Position numbers and translations under genes: made by a program
DNA from: Moringa oleifera
Taxonomy: Eukaryota; Streptophyta; Magnoliopsida; Brassicales; Moringaceae
Assembly (NCBI GenBank): GCA_021397835.1
Contig: JAJFZO010000566.1
Coordinates: forward strand, 8,552,001 to 8,616,000
Direction: 5' to 3'
Length of the DNA stretch: 64,000 bases
Notes under the pieces: model-generated
What the model was told of the DNA's origin: nothing
The model's database searches: none
Seen by the model: the letters and a program-made list of their open reading frames with translations, nothing else
In this document: one piece after another, positions 24,802-36,422 of the stretch
Numbering within the stretch: position 1 is the stretch's first letter
How the letters are laid out: each line of letters starts with the position of its first letter

Positions 24802-26377
24802 TAAATGCGCATGCAGGGAGCTCCTTATAACGCTTTAGATTGCATTTAAAGGCCTATCCTAACCACTCATATGAGGCGTCCCTTACCAAGATACCATAAT
24901 TTGGTCTCTAATACCATTCTTAGAATTGATCTGCCTATTAGTAATGTAATGCTCACTTATTATTGTATACTTATATGATAAGTCAAGTGTGCTAAAAGAG
25001 ACCTTACAACTCACAAAGTAAAGTCGATTGGGCATTCTTATTGTTGATAATCTCCAATTGCTTCTCTTTTCTCTGCATCTAATTTACAGGATTCGAGATA
25101 AACACACGCTATAGCCTTGATTCGTTAGCATTATGCCTTTTAAACTTAGTAATATTATAAGTCATCATTTTAACAAGAGAGTGTCAAAAGCCTTCACAAC
25201 ATGTTTCTATGCACTTGGTAGGTTCGGGTTATTGATATACTCCCCAAGATTGTAGGCCTTTTCATACACAGATTTTAGGGCATTTAGCTAGTCTCTGTCT
25301 TCGCTCTCGCTTCTATACTCTTTTTCCTAACTCTTTCAATATTCTTTTTTCATCTTTTCTATCTCCTTAACCAAATTGATTTATACACCATCCATCCTAT
25401 GCTTAGTACATAAGAACTATAAGTTTGAAAATCAAAGGTTGGAATATCTTCATTGATCTCAGTAAGCCATTTCACACTCAAAGCAAAAGCCAAATCTCGA
25501 AGCTAGGATGTGTGAGAACTAGAGCTTCAAAAGAAGCCATAACGAGTTTTGGTAATATAGTTAGAGGTCCACTTTTTTATAACGTTCTACATCTTCTAAC
25601 ATAAATAAAAGATGTTAAATTATCTTAACACCTTTTCTTTTATTATTCGTATGAATATATCGCCTTGTTTTGATTAATTTCCCCAATATGTTCCTTTCCT
25701 TACTAAGGAAGCTCTTTAGCATGCTATTGATTAGTTAAAGCTTTCTTTTAGTTATGTGAACAATACCCTCGTGAAGCAAATTTGGTTCCATTCTATACCT
25801 ATTATCAAACAAATTTCAATATAAAAGGTTGTCCTTCTAGTTTTGATGATTTATTTTATTTAAAGCGAAGCGAGTAGTCTTATTACCCTCTTCCTTCTCC
25901 TAGTGCTCATTAAAATTGCATGCAGGTCATCGAGATTGGGAACATCAAATTGAAATGACTTGATCTGTGAACGTAACCCTTGCCTTACCCAATATTAGCC
26001 AGGGAATGGACCAATTCCTTCATTCATTGCATATTGATTGAGAATCCCTTTAAGACATTAAGTCATGAACCTTCTTTCAAGTCTAAAAGGGAACTCTTAG
26101 TTAGGTCTCTCAGTGACTTGAGTTAATGCTTATCAATAATAGGAAGCTTGGGATTCATGCCATGTATGTGGTACACAATTAGTTTTATCAATGCGAATCA
26201 ACAGATCATAGGGAAGTTGGTCTTTGCAATCAAACGGTAAATCATGATACGAGAGGGGAGCTCTAACGTGCCATTTTAGTAGCACTCATAGGATCTAGTC
26301 AACAAAGGTGTAACTATGAAGTTAGTTAGGCAACTCTTTCAAAGAGGATCGAAGGAAGCTAAGGGGAAAAGCATTAT

Positions 26378-26608
26378 TTACAAGTAAACCCAATAAAGCC
26401 ACAACGCAAAGAGCCTATCAATGAAGCCTGCACCTCTTGGGAAAAAGAAATAATAGACATTGCCAGAGCTTCCTAATAATGGGTCAACAACAACTAAAGA
26501 AAAGGCTTCACTGGCTACTTTATCCATAATAATGTCATAAAGGTTCTCTCTAGTCTTCCTCAAAAAGATAGCTTTAGAGTGTAAGTCAAACTCACGATAG
26601 GTGAGCAA
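26378..26608 (-). other. Unrecognised open frame conserved in part in copy B
   Basis: 76 codons, with the run ENLYDIIMDKVASEAFSLVV shared almost unchanged with the frame at 46283-46558 in copy B (EKLYDILMDKVADEAFSLVV). Outside that core the frames diverge through indels: A reads FFPRGAGFIDRLF and B reads FFEEVQASLKGSL. No family is recognised. The shared core follows simply from DNA similarity between the copies, so it does not prove selection. Confidence 0.2.
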
Positions 26609-29600
26609 TCACACACATACATGGTTTAGTGGTTTGCTATGCTTTGTGACCTTATTCTTCTTCAGGACCTGATGCTTCATCTGCTTCTTTAGCTTATTAT
26701 GACTTTTTTGACACTATTATATGAAACATTTATTTGGTCTCCCACTACTATCTATGCTAGCTCAAAAGGTATTAGTACTATCTTATTTCTTATTAAACCT
26801 CCTTGACTTCGTAGCCATCCCCATTTGGATTTTTTTTCAGTGTGGTCCACCCAATCTACATCATAAGAAATTCTACTACTATACTTCTGAACAATGGGAC
26901 CTAACATATGCTAGTTATCGAACCAAATAAAAAAAGTAACCTTTCGCCATTACCTACTTTGAACGGATAAAAGGTCCCACAGTGTACCAAAAGTTCATAA
27001 ATTTCCTCCAACTCTAAGAGAAATAGTCGCTAGGAATAAGGATGCCCTACACACTCTTACCTTTTAAGGGAAAACTTTTAATTCAGAAGCCTAGATGGTA
27101 TGTGAGTTAAAGGCAATGTTCCACAAATGTTTGGTAATAGTTGCCTTATTCCAATCATGAACTCTTTTGAGGCTAGACCCCTTTCCTCTTTCATTTTGAG
27201 ACATAGACTACATCCTAAGCCACCTTAGAAGCCTTAAAGATCCCAACTACACCTATCTATCCTATATGCTTCAACAGGACAAGGGTAAATTGATACCATA
27301 GAAAGTTCAGGTCAAATACTCCCCCATAAACAAATTGAACGTAATTTTTAGGGATTGGTGACTTCCCTATTCTATGACTTTGGCGCTTGATCTTCCAAAA
27401 AAGGTATGTACTAGGTCAAGTGAATCAATTAGATAGAGACACCTGTTAGTATTCTAGCCTTATTTCAAATAACAACACATCGCAAATGGAATATGTAATT
27501 TGACTAACAAAAATGGAGTGATAGATGAGGAAAATAAAATTATTAAGGATAAAAATCAAGTAGTGATGGACGTCACAGGTTCTGTATAAATGGAAAAAGG
27601 ATGAAATCGTTAAATGATCGGAATCAAAAATCCAAGAAGAAGACTTATTGGTGAAGAAAAAGATACCTGTATCATATGAGAAGCAGACATGCAATTACAG
27701 TTTCTTTGTGTTTTGTTTGTAAATTGGAGGCTATAATTTTTTTATAATCATAAACGAAATCTGGTGAGACTTCTCTAGAAGTAGTAGGCTAATCAATGTT
27801 TGATGTGATAGATAAGATCGACAAAGGTAACTCTCGCTCGGTTTGGTGTGCATGTGTCTACGAAAAAGCACCTCATGGTTGATAAGTCAAGGTTGTGTTG
27901 AGAGGATCCAAGACTCATAGCATTCAACTTTTTTTTTCTCATTTGTAGGACAATTCACCTTTGAACGTCTTCAGACACACTCATCTTTGACAATCAAGAT
28001 GGATTTAGTAGTCAAAAGCACAAAAAAAGACTAAAAGTGTAGACTAATAGCAAATATAAGATAATAGTAGGAAGTAAAGTAGTGAGCGATGGTGGTCCTC
28101 TTAATTAATAGCTCAAATTTATCTCTCCTCACACTTTTTGTGCTCATTTTATCTAATAATGTAATCATAATCTCTCATCTCAAACATGTCCTTTGAGGCT
28201 TATCGGACTTCCCAATCTTAATTGTAACTTGCTTGCTCAGTTTTCAGTCCTTTATGTCATGTTTTTCCACTTTAGTTGGTTATAACTAGTTTGACTATAG
28301 TTTCTATAAATAAGATGAAATTTAGATTAATATATCCGCCCATGATGCCTATGCTTACTATACTATGCTGCTCTACTACTTAAGGTTTCGTGCTTGTATT
28401 TGCCTTTTCAAGTGTAGCTTGCTCAGTCCATGGGTCATCATAAAAAAAAAAAAAAAACTACAAGTGAATCAAATTTTAATATTTCTATCTCATCTATACT
28501 AGGTGGTAGCAAACAAAGCAACGGAATCAATTGGATCAAGCCATCCATAACCAACCTGCCTAAGGGCTTGGTTTGCCCTGTTTAACTACCTTAGTCCATA
28601 AAGTGATAGCAGGTATATGAAATGGTCAAAGCCATTTCAAACCAGTGCCTCGACTTGAACCAACAGAGATGTTATGGCATGCATGCTTCTCTAGCTAGGA
28701 GGTAGGGATGTGAATACAACTAATCAACGTCAACCAAAATGTGAATTAGTGAGCAAAGTGGATCTCACAAGCCTATCCCAGTATGCATAGATGATGGATT
28801 TCCCTCACTTTTGATTTTGAGAGAGAAGCTAGGTTCATAGCTCATATCTTCTTTTAATAGAAAAGAGAACCATGAAGGAAAGCTATAGACTAGAGGTGCA
28901 ACATCCTTACTTTCCTAACTTCTATATCTTAAAGCCATTGGCAAGCTAATACGACATACTCGCTGCTAGGATATGAACTAATTATAGACAATCTTAAGAT
29001 ACAAAAATTATTTCTACATTAGAAGCTTTTAGGGAAAAAGATAAAAAGCAACACTCAAATACTCATGCTAGTGCCCAATTCTAATCCTTACTAGATCGAG
29101 GTGGGCATAAATGAGAGAAAGAAAAAAGGAACTATACTAACTCAGTCCTGTCATTTAGAGAGGTCCCCTCTTAGCCTTCCCCTCTTTGTGAGTTCAGGGA
29201 AGTTCCTTCTATAGGTAAGAGCTCGACATCTAATTCCTATAGTTACTTTCCCTTCTCTCTTTTCGTTCTCCTATCATACTCTTTTTTCTTACTTGAGCTT
29301 GTCTCTTAGTGAATCTAACTATTTATAAATAAAAAAAAACCTAAATAATAAGTGTCACTTATGAGATAGATATAAAGTCGAGTAGATGTACCGAAAATGA
29401 GAGGTCATACAAACTAGTTAGTCATTGATTGAATTGACACTTTTTTGTCCTTCTAAAGAATTTGATTCAATTTCCTCTAAGCTTCTAGTTGGTCATTCCC
29501 CTAAATTATAATTCAATTGGTCAAAGCATCGCATATAAGAATATATCAAAAATAAGATGAATCTATCATCCTCTAGATGGATTAAGTCAGCAAGCAAGAA

Positions 29601-29676
29601 CAAGTATAGAGAAGGATGTCGTTAGTTGAACATTATTTCTCGTTTTGTTTATAGCGAAAAGAAAGAAAAAATCTAT

Positions 29677-32458
29677 TAAATAAAGGTAGAAAAGGATTTC
29701 AAACTATTCTGAGGGGTGAGACGTGCCTCTTCTTTTGGATATTTTTAAAAGTGAAAGGTCTCTAAAGACTACCTTAATCTTACAAAGAAGGCCTTTTTAG
29801 CCGAAGAAAAAAGTCAAAGGCTTCCAAGAAAGAAAATGCTAAGCTCCCAATGGTGATAAGTCTTTGAATAGGATCCCGATGATTTTATGTCAAAATCATT
29901 CGCAGGGTGATTTGAGTTATTAAAGCTTTCATCCTATCATTTAAAGCTAATTTTATTTTAAGGCGTTAAGATCATGATAGCAAGGGGAAGTGGAACTCAG
30001 TCATATTTAGATATTTTATCTTATATCTCATCATAGTTCCTCTATCATATTCTTAAGAGGTTAAAGCTTATAGTTTAAGTTACAATCATGCTACAAAAGG
30101 CATATACTTAACACACGAAAGTCAAACTACCTTTTTGATCAATCTGGTTACCTGGCTATGGCCTAATCTAATCATATGGAAACTAATATTGGCTTTCTAG
30201 CTCATAACAGAACCTGAAAAGCTCTCTAATTACATATACAAAGTGTCTTATTTACCTATGGCACAATCGAAGCCCTTTCATTAGGCCTTTTTCATGTTAT
30301 AAACAAATAAATAAATATATATATATAAAGCCCAAAGCATCCATTGTCAGCAATCACAAATAAGGTCAGTGCAAAAGGACATCCTTACCGAACAAACCAA
30401 GAAATTGAAAAGGATAATAGTACAGCTCCTAAAAATGTCTTAGAATGGTTGTGTGAGCATTCAGGTTGACACCACTCTTTTCTGAGAGGTTAGACGTAAG
30501 CCAGTGAAGTTAGCAAGCCAGTAAGTCCAGGTTATAAACTCTGCTAACTTCCCCTTCACTGGGATAAATACAGTAACCTTCGTTCCTTGTAAGCCTACTT
30601 TGTATCCATCTTGTATACTGCCTGCAAGTAAGCTAAGTGATGATGAACTCTTATACCCTCATTCTGGTGCTATAGTTTTTTTTTTCCATTTAGAGCTAGA
30701 GATTGTAAGTTGGAAGTGCAAGATGTTGAAAAGGCTATCAATCTATCCTTGCTAATAGCTTAAGAGGAGTCCATCAGTACCATCAATAATGCTCAATTCC
30801 AGTTCGTGTTGGCATGCCTATAACACTTGTTAGAAAAACCGTCTCATTTTCCTTTCCCGGTCGGCTCTTGCTTGACTGAGAGCAAAACTAAAGGATTTAT
30901 ATTAAGAAGGATTGGATTCATATAAAAGTAAAGGTGAGCCCCACTTTGAAGCACTCAACTACATCCCAACCTTTATATAAGCTCTTGCTTATGACCTAGA
31001 GCATTGACTTTGACTCCAACTCATGGATTACTTTAGATATTCCTCGGATGTACTAAAGTGATTCAGCCTGCACTCGACAAATGAATCTAACCAGACCTAA
31101 AACCATTCGTTCATGTTCGTTCACCTTTTTTAGAAATTACGAGGTCCTCATAGGTAAACTAAGACATTGAAAGGCCTTGTTCTCTTATTGATCCAATCAA
31201 GGGAAACATCAAGCTTTTCTCTACCTCTTATCTATCAAACAAAGCGTATACAAGTTTTAATTCTTCCACATCCAAGTGTTTTTAATGCTTTTGCCAAAGG
31301 TTGTCAACTTACACATCTGGCCTTTACCTCATAAATGTTGGCTAACCTAATCCCATGAGGTGCTCTTCTTCTTTCGCTTTTCTGCAGGCTAGCCTTCACC
31401 CTTACCTGATATCTAAGCAAGCTAGTATTCTTTGATTCAACTGGCAAGGCATTTTTAACTTTTATAGGGAAGAACAAGTAGGCAATCCAGTACCATCGAC
31501 TGAGAGAAAGGAATTACCTGCTAACTAGGACCTCACCTTTCTTTGACAACAACTTATTTCATATATAGGTAGCACCAAGCAGAACTTCAGATGTTGGATC
31601 CGATCCATAGGCAACATGGGACCCATTAAAAGAAGCTTCACTTCTCCTAAAACCCCAACCTCAACGAGTCGAGACTTTGGTTCCGCTGCACTTAAACGAT
31701 AACTTGCTAATGCATTGCTTTTTATCTGCATTTCTAAGACTAGTCCCTTATTTCGCTAACCAATTAGGTTGGTTCATTAGGTGCCAAGGCATCTCTTTCT
31801 CCCAAGTCCAATCTCGAACATTCTCAAACAGGCAAGTCAACCACTTTCACCATATCAAAGCTTTTTCTTATTCTCCCAGCCTGGCGATCAACATTTATTT
31901 CATCTCCCCATTCCGTTTGCGGCCTAATGAATTAAGCTTGTATGCTAAGGAGCCCCTGATGGTACGGAATTAGACTGAATCCAACCGAATCACCTTGTGA
32001 GCCAAGCTAAGGCATAGGAAATTGATCCCATCATTTCTCATCCCTATTCACAATGAGAATGGGAGAGGTCAAGCGAAGGTTAAGGAAGTCATTTCTACAA
32101 TGTGTGAAAGTATAGACCCAAGTAAATATGCTATTTTGTTTGGCTAATCCCAAACTCTATGTATTCATGATTGATGAGAATGTGAGAGGAATAGTCTTGA
32201 ATGATGGAAGAAAGGATCCTCCCTCACTCAACGAACTACCTGTACCAATTTATCCCAGCAACATCCAATCGATATAGTGTGTGCTAATGACCTACCACAG
32301 CAGGCAAGCAGAAGGTCTTGTGCACGAAACTGACTAAATGGCCATCCCTAATGTACGGCTTAGCTCACGAAAAGAAAAAAAATGATTTCCTTGTGGGATT
32401 GGAATTGACTTTTTTTTTTTTTTGTGTTTTAGAGGTCAGTCACGGTTTTATAATCTAT
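29677..32458. other. 2.8-kb block kept in copy A, absent from copy B
   Basis: ATCTAT occurs at 29671-29676 and 32453-32458. Copy B has a single ACATCTATTAATAGG at 50147-50161, so B looks like a deletion product through this 6-bp match. The block holds an imperfect hairpin (30501-30562), an (AT)n tract (30315-30327) and short frames such as 31525-31731 (minus) and 31677-31973 (plus, 98 codons) that I cannot assign. No transposon ends or target duplication are seen, which favours loss from B over insertion into A. Confidence 0.6.
30501..30562. repeat. Imperfect inverted repeat (hairpin) with a bulge
   Basis: The left arm CCAGTGAAGTTAGCA (30501-30515) pairs with TGCTAAC...TTCACTGG (30542-30562). 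The right arm carries six extra bases in the middle, forming a bulge, and the loop is about 26 bp. It may be a MITE remnant or a stem-loop of the kind common in plant mitochondrial spacers. It has no counterpart in copy B because B lacks the whole block. Confidence 0.5.
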
Positions 32459-33161
32459 AATGGGATGTTCCTTAAATCTAATTTCCTAATTGTCTTGCCA
32501 TTCTTAACTTTAGGAAGGAATGGAGTAAAGAATGACCTTACTCTCCTTCAAAGAAAAAAAATACCTAAATCTTGATCAGAAAACCGCTGTAAATAGGTAC
32601 TCCCTTGTTGGAGATCCTTTACTAAACCCCTAGAAAGCCACCTTTTCTATGTTTTACTTTTCTGTTCAAGGCTTTTCGGAGTGGAATCAATTTTGCTAAT
32701 GTGCATGAAGTTTGGATGAAATCAGGGCAGACCTTAGGGCTGCTGTCGCTCATGCCACTGTAGAATTATAGGTTTATAATAACTTTGACAAATTTCTGTG
32801 AGAGCTAGCAGATCATCCATTCTTCGTTGAAGCAAAGGAGGTTAACATTGAAAAGTTGCGTCCACTGCCTAAGTTTGTAGAAAAAAATGAATTAGAAGAT
32901 GAGTGCCGTAGTAGTAGGTTTTAAGATAGTAGCCAAGGCAAGGATTTAGGAAGAATATATATAAGAGTAAGCGTGAGGAGAAAGAGCCTTTCCATTTGTT
33001 GTTCATGACCTAGGTTTAAAAACCTTTCACTTCCTAGATGGAGCTCTAAAAGGAGACTAGTGAATGCCTTGGCTTTAAGCCAACATACCACCATGATGAT
33101 CGATAAGGAGGCGATTGCTAATGACGAAATATACAAAAAAGGGCAAAACAACCTATTTTTC

Positions 33162-33452
33162 TTAACCCCTCGGAATCAATACATCTCTTTTAGGCGCAAT
33201 AAGGCTCACTTCATTCTTCACATTTTGGGCACAGTCTTCGACTCCAGTCGATGCCAAAAATAAGAAATGGAAAAATTTGATGTTAACGTAAAGCATGCCC
33301 CAGAAAGAAAATAAAGCAAACATAAAGGCTAACAACTCAAGCAATCTACCGTTCTCTGTGTTGAAAAAACACAAGAAACAGAGGTGCGGTTCAAATGCAC
33401 TGGGTAGTAAGAATTCCAAGTGAGGGATTAAAGGCATAGCTTTATCTTTCAT
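33162..33452 (-). other. Unrecognised open frame with a partner in copy B
   Basis: 96 codons, opening MKDKAMPLIPHLEFLLPSAF, with a hydrophobic middle (ELLAFMFALFSFWGMLYVNI) that would pass for one membrane helix. The frame at 51576-51821 in B contains the same text (QMKDKAMPLIPHLEFLLPSA) 25 codons after its own ATG, then stops earlier. No family is recognised. The opposite strand is also partly open (33060-33263), so chance openness is likely. Confidence 0.2.
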
Positions 33453-34278
33453 TTGAGATTAGGTGGCCTTCCTTATTTGTACTTCATACAAGCGGCAGGA
33501 TTGGACTAAAAAAGTATTGAAGACCAAGAATGCTACTTAGTTTCGTAGCTCTGTTTCCAAATTGTTCGTATCATTGAAAACTTATGGTTTTGGTCGAGTC
33601 AACTACTTTATTTCAGTAGCTGGTTGGGTGAGAAGTAGGGCAAAGATCTCGGTCAGAATTAGAGAATGTCTCACTTGGCGCTGACACTTTATCTTTTAGA
33701 TCGGATTTAACCTCGAAGCTTGGTACGTAGGGGTTAAGTTTTTCTCAGGTTTCTTCTTACAGGCAGAGTTGGTTAAAGCGGCATAGCTCCCAAGTACCAT
33801 TTGTCACCAAGCCTATCTCCCACCTCCCATTTTGCTTTTGATTCCATCTCTTAATCAACAAACAAATTTACTGTTTATGTACTTAACTCACTAGGAGAAC
33901 AAGTAAGGATCGCACTCTCTACTGGACTTGTCTAAAAGATTAAATGATGGATGAGCCACTTTATCTATCTGACTAAGCTTCGCCTTTACATAGGCACCTT
34001 GCTCGCTGTGCCTTTTGCTTTGGTGCAACATATATAAAGTAGTAGAAGTAGGAGCATTTGTTAATAGAGATGGATTGGCTTTGGTTCACCTTCTTACTAT
34101 AGGAATGTTTAAAAAAGCTCTAATTCTAATAAGCTCGTGACCACTCTCAGAGGTAGCAAGGAACAAAAGAAATAAGTGCTCAAAGCTAAGATTACTTGCT
34201 ATTGGACTTCTTTCCTTGGCAAGAAGGGGTTAACAGGGAAACTAGCCTTGTTGATTAAAGTAAAGGACCGGGGTATAG

Positions 34279-34299
34279 TTTTTTTTTTTTTTTTTTTTT
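34279..34299. repeat. Poly-T tract of 21 bases, expanded only in copy A
   Basis: It follows GGACCGGGGTATAG. At the same place copy B reads GGGTATAGCACTTTTCTTTTG (54472 onward), so the pure T-run arose after the duplication by slippage or loss of interruptions. Confidence 0.8.
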
Positions 34300-36023
34300 G
34301 AGAATACCCACTTTTCAATATGGATATTAATGACTAAAGTCTCTTCCCACTGTCTAGGCTAAGCCCAAAAGAAAAAAAAAGAGATTTAGATCCATGACTG
34401 AAGAGATATTATCTCACAGATGAAAGAAAATAGGTCAATTGTTTAAGTTAAGCAATCGTAGAGACCGAGAAGAGTTTGCAGCAAACATTCTCCCTCTACA
34501 GGCCTCTTATAGGTAAAGCCAAAGAGAGTAATGAGAGGAGAGGAATTCAAACCTATCTCAAGGCCTAGTAGGTCTATTCCTACTACATTACTTACTTCCC
34601 TAGGGGAGGTTGAGTTGAATAAGCTGTGACAGAACAAGCTGTTACAGAATCAGCACCTATTGAATCCCCATCTGTTGGAAGAAGGACTACTGGTAGTAGT
34701 TTGTCTTATCTCATTAATAGTGGTCAGTGGGAAGAACACTAGCTTTGGCTTTCAAGAGTGAACTACGTCTTGGATTCGGTATTGGTTGGGCATGGCATTA
34801 GATCAGGAAGGTGCCTAAGCTAAGCCATAAAATTTTCGTGCTTTACTTTTGCTATTTAGGTTTAGGAAGAGAAAAACATTGTTGAGCTTACGTTAGCTTA
34901 GATCTTCTTTAAGACGAAATGCAAAAATGTCTTAATCAAAGGTGAAAGTCTCCATCCAAGCAAAGTGGGAATACCTAGGAAGATTCGACCAACAATTGTG
35001 TCTATACCTAGCTCTAGGCTTTCATGAAGAAAGCCCAAGCTCAAGGGCCCATCTTAATCATATCGTCAAGTAGAAGAAGAGAGAAAGCCTAGCCTTTAAA
35101 GCAAGCCTGCTTCACTTTCATTTTCTTCCATACTTGATTCTTAATCTGCTCTGAAGGCAACTAGTGACTCAAGTTCTTCTGCACTGAAATCACTCTTAGG
35201 TAATTCAATGCTTTAGCTTAGGTTCAAATGATATCTGGGGTATATTTCTTATCTATTGTTCACGAATCCATTTTAGGTTTTCAAGCATACCTGGTCTTTT
35301 CTCTTTCAGTTACTGCTCTGGGGAAAAAAGTTTCATTACGGAAGGTGGTATCTTCTAGTTAATCACTTAAGCTTTTACCTTAAAGGATTGATCTTTGCTT
35401 GAACTTAGCCCGAGTAAGGCTAATTTAAATAAAGATAACAGTGGGCAAAGCCTTTATATGAAACCATTTCTTTCTCTCTAGGAAGCATAGCCTACTTTCG
35501 TACTAAAGGTTTGAGATTTTCCTTTTGATATTAGTTCTTGGCACTAAAAAGTGTCCCTACAACCTATAGGGTAAGGATCAATAGAGGAAATTTACCTTAG
35601 AACTGTTAGGCTCATTAAACGTAGACAGAATTAGTCTAGTACAACTGAAGAATGGTTTTTGAAAAGTGCTAGAAGTAAAAAAATTATTCCAGGGCTTCAA
35701 CGGGCCTTTTCTTAATATATTGAAACTCATCTTGTACAGCCAAGTAGAAAAGCAATGATGTAGAATTCCTAGTATGGTATATAAAGAGAAATTTAAACTT
35801 ATTCGAAGAGGGGTTCGACTCTTACAACCCTAATGTGGAACAACGAAGCCCTTTGAGGCAAAAGAGATAAAGAAAGAACAATAAGAATGTTGTGCGTGGT
35901 GAAGAGCCTTTCTCTTTCTAAGCAAGCGTGGAAGGCACCTATCCTCTTTTTTAACTGAGAAATACACGAAGTTGAAGACCAAAAAAAGATAATTATGTAC
36001 CATACCTTGTCTAGAGGCGAGAG

Positions 36024-36422
36024 ATGAGCTCTGAAGAGAATTTGTTAGAAGGCATAAAGAGAATGCAAGAAAGCAAAGAAATGGACATGACTAAAAACAG
36101 CAAGGACCAAACTCTAATGATAAGGAGTGAAAAACATGAAATGGATCTACCAGAGGAACAGATGGCGGAAGTTACCTACAGAGGTAAAGTTGTGAGGAGC
36201 TCCTCAAAGAAGCAAGAGTTTTTACTAAAAAACAAACCAGATTTTGTTTGCTTTGTTCCCTCGAGACATCTACTGAACAAAGAAGCCCATTCGATAGGAA
36301 AAGTCGATATAAAAATAGATACTGCGAGCTCTATTATGAAAAGTGGATTCTCTAATCCTTCATCGAGTATTGAACTTACCGAAAGGAAGGTAAGAGTCAT
36401 AGGATTTGTAGTAGTAGCATGA
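36024..36422 (+). CDS. Unrecognised 132-codon open frame, intact only in copy A
   Basis: ATG 36024 to TGA 36420-36422. A TAG lies four codons upstream, so the start is well confined. The product is hydrophilic and charged (MSSEENLLEGIKRMQESKEM at the N-terminus), with a basic middle (KVVRSSSKKQEFLLKNK) and a short hydrophobic end (VRVIGFVVVA). No signal peptide, membrane segment or known domain is evident. The matching stretch in copy B (56202-56578) has stop codons and a deletion. Either this is a chance frame that stayed open in A, or a small gene inactivated in B. No promoter or ribosome context helps decide. It is the least random-looking frame of the duplication. Confidence 0.25.
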   Translation: MSSEENLLEGIKRMQESKEMDMTKNSKDQTLMIRSEKHEMDLPEEQMAEVTYRGKVVRSSSKKQEFLLKNKPDFVCFVPSRHLLNKEAHSIGKVDIKIDTASSIMKSGFSNPSSSIELTERKVRVIGFVVVA

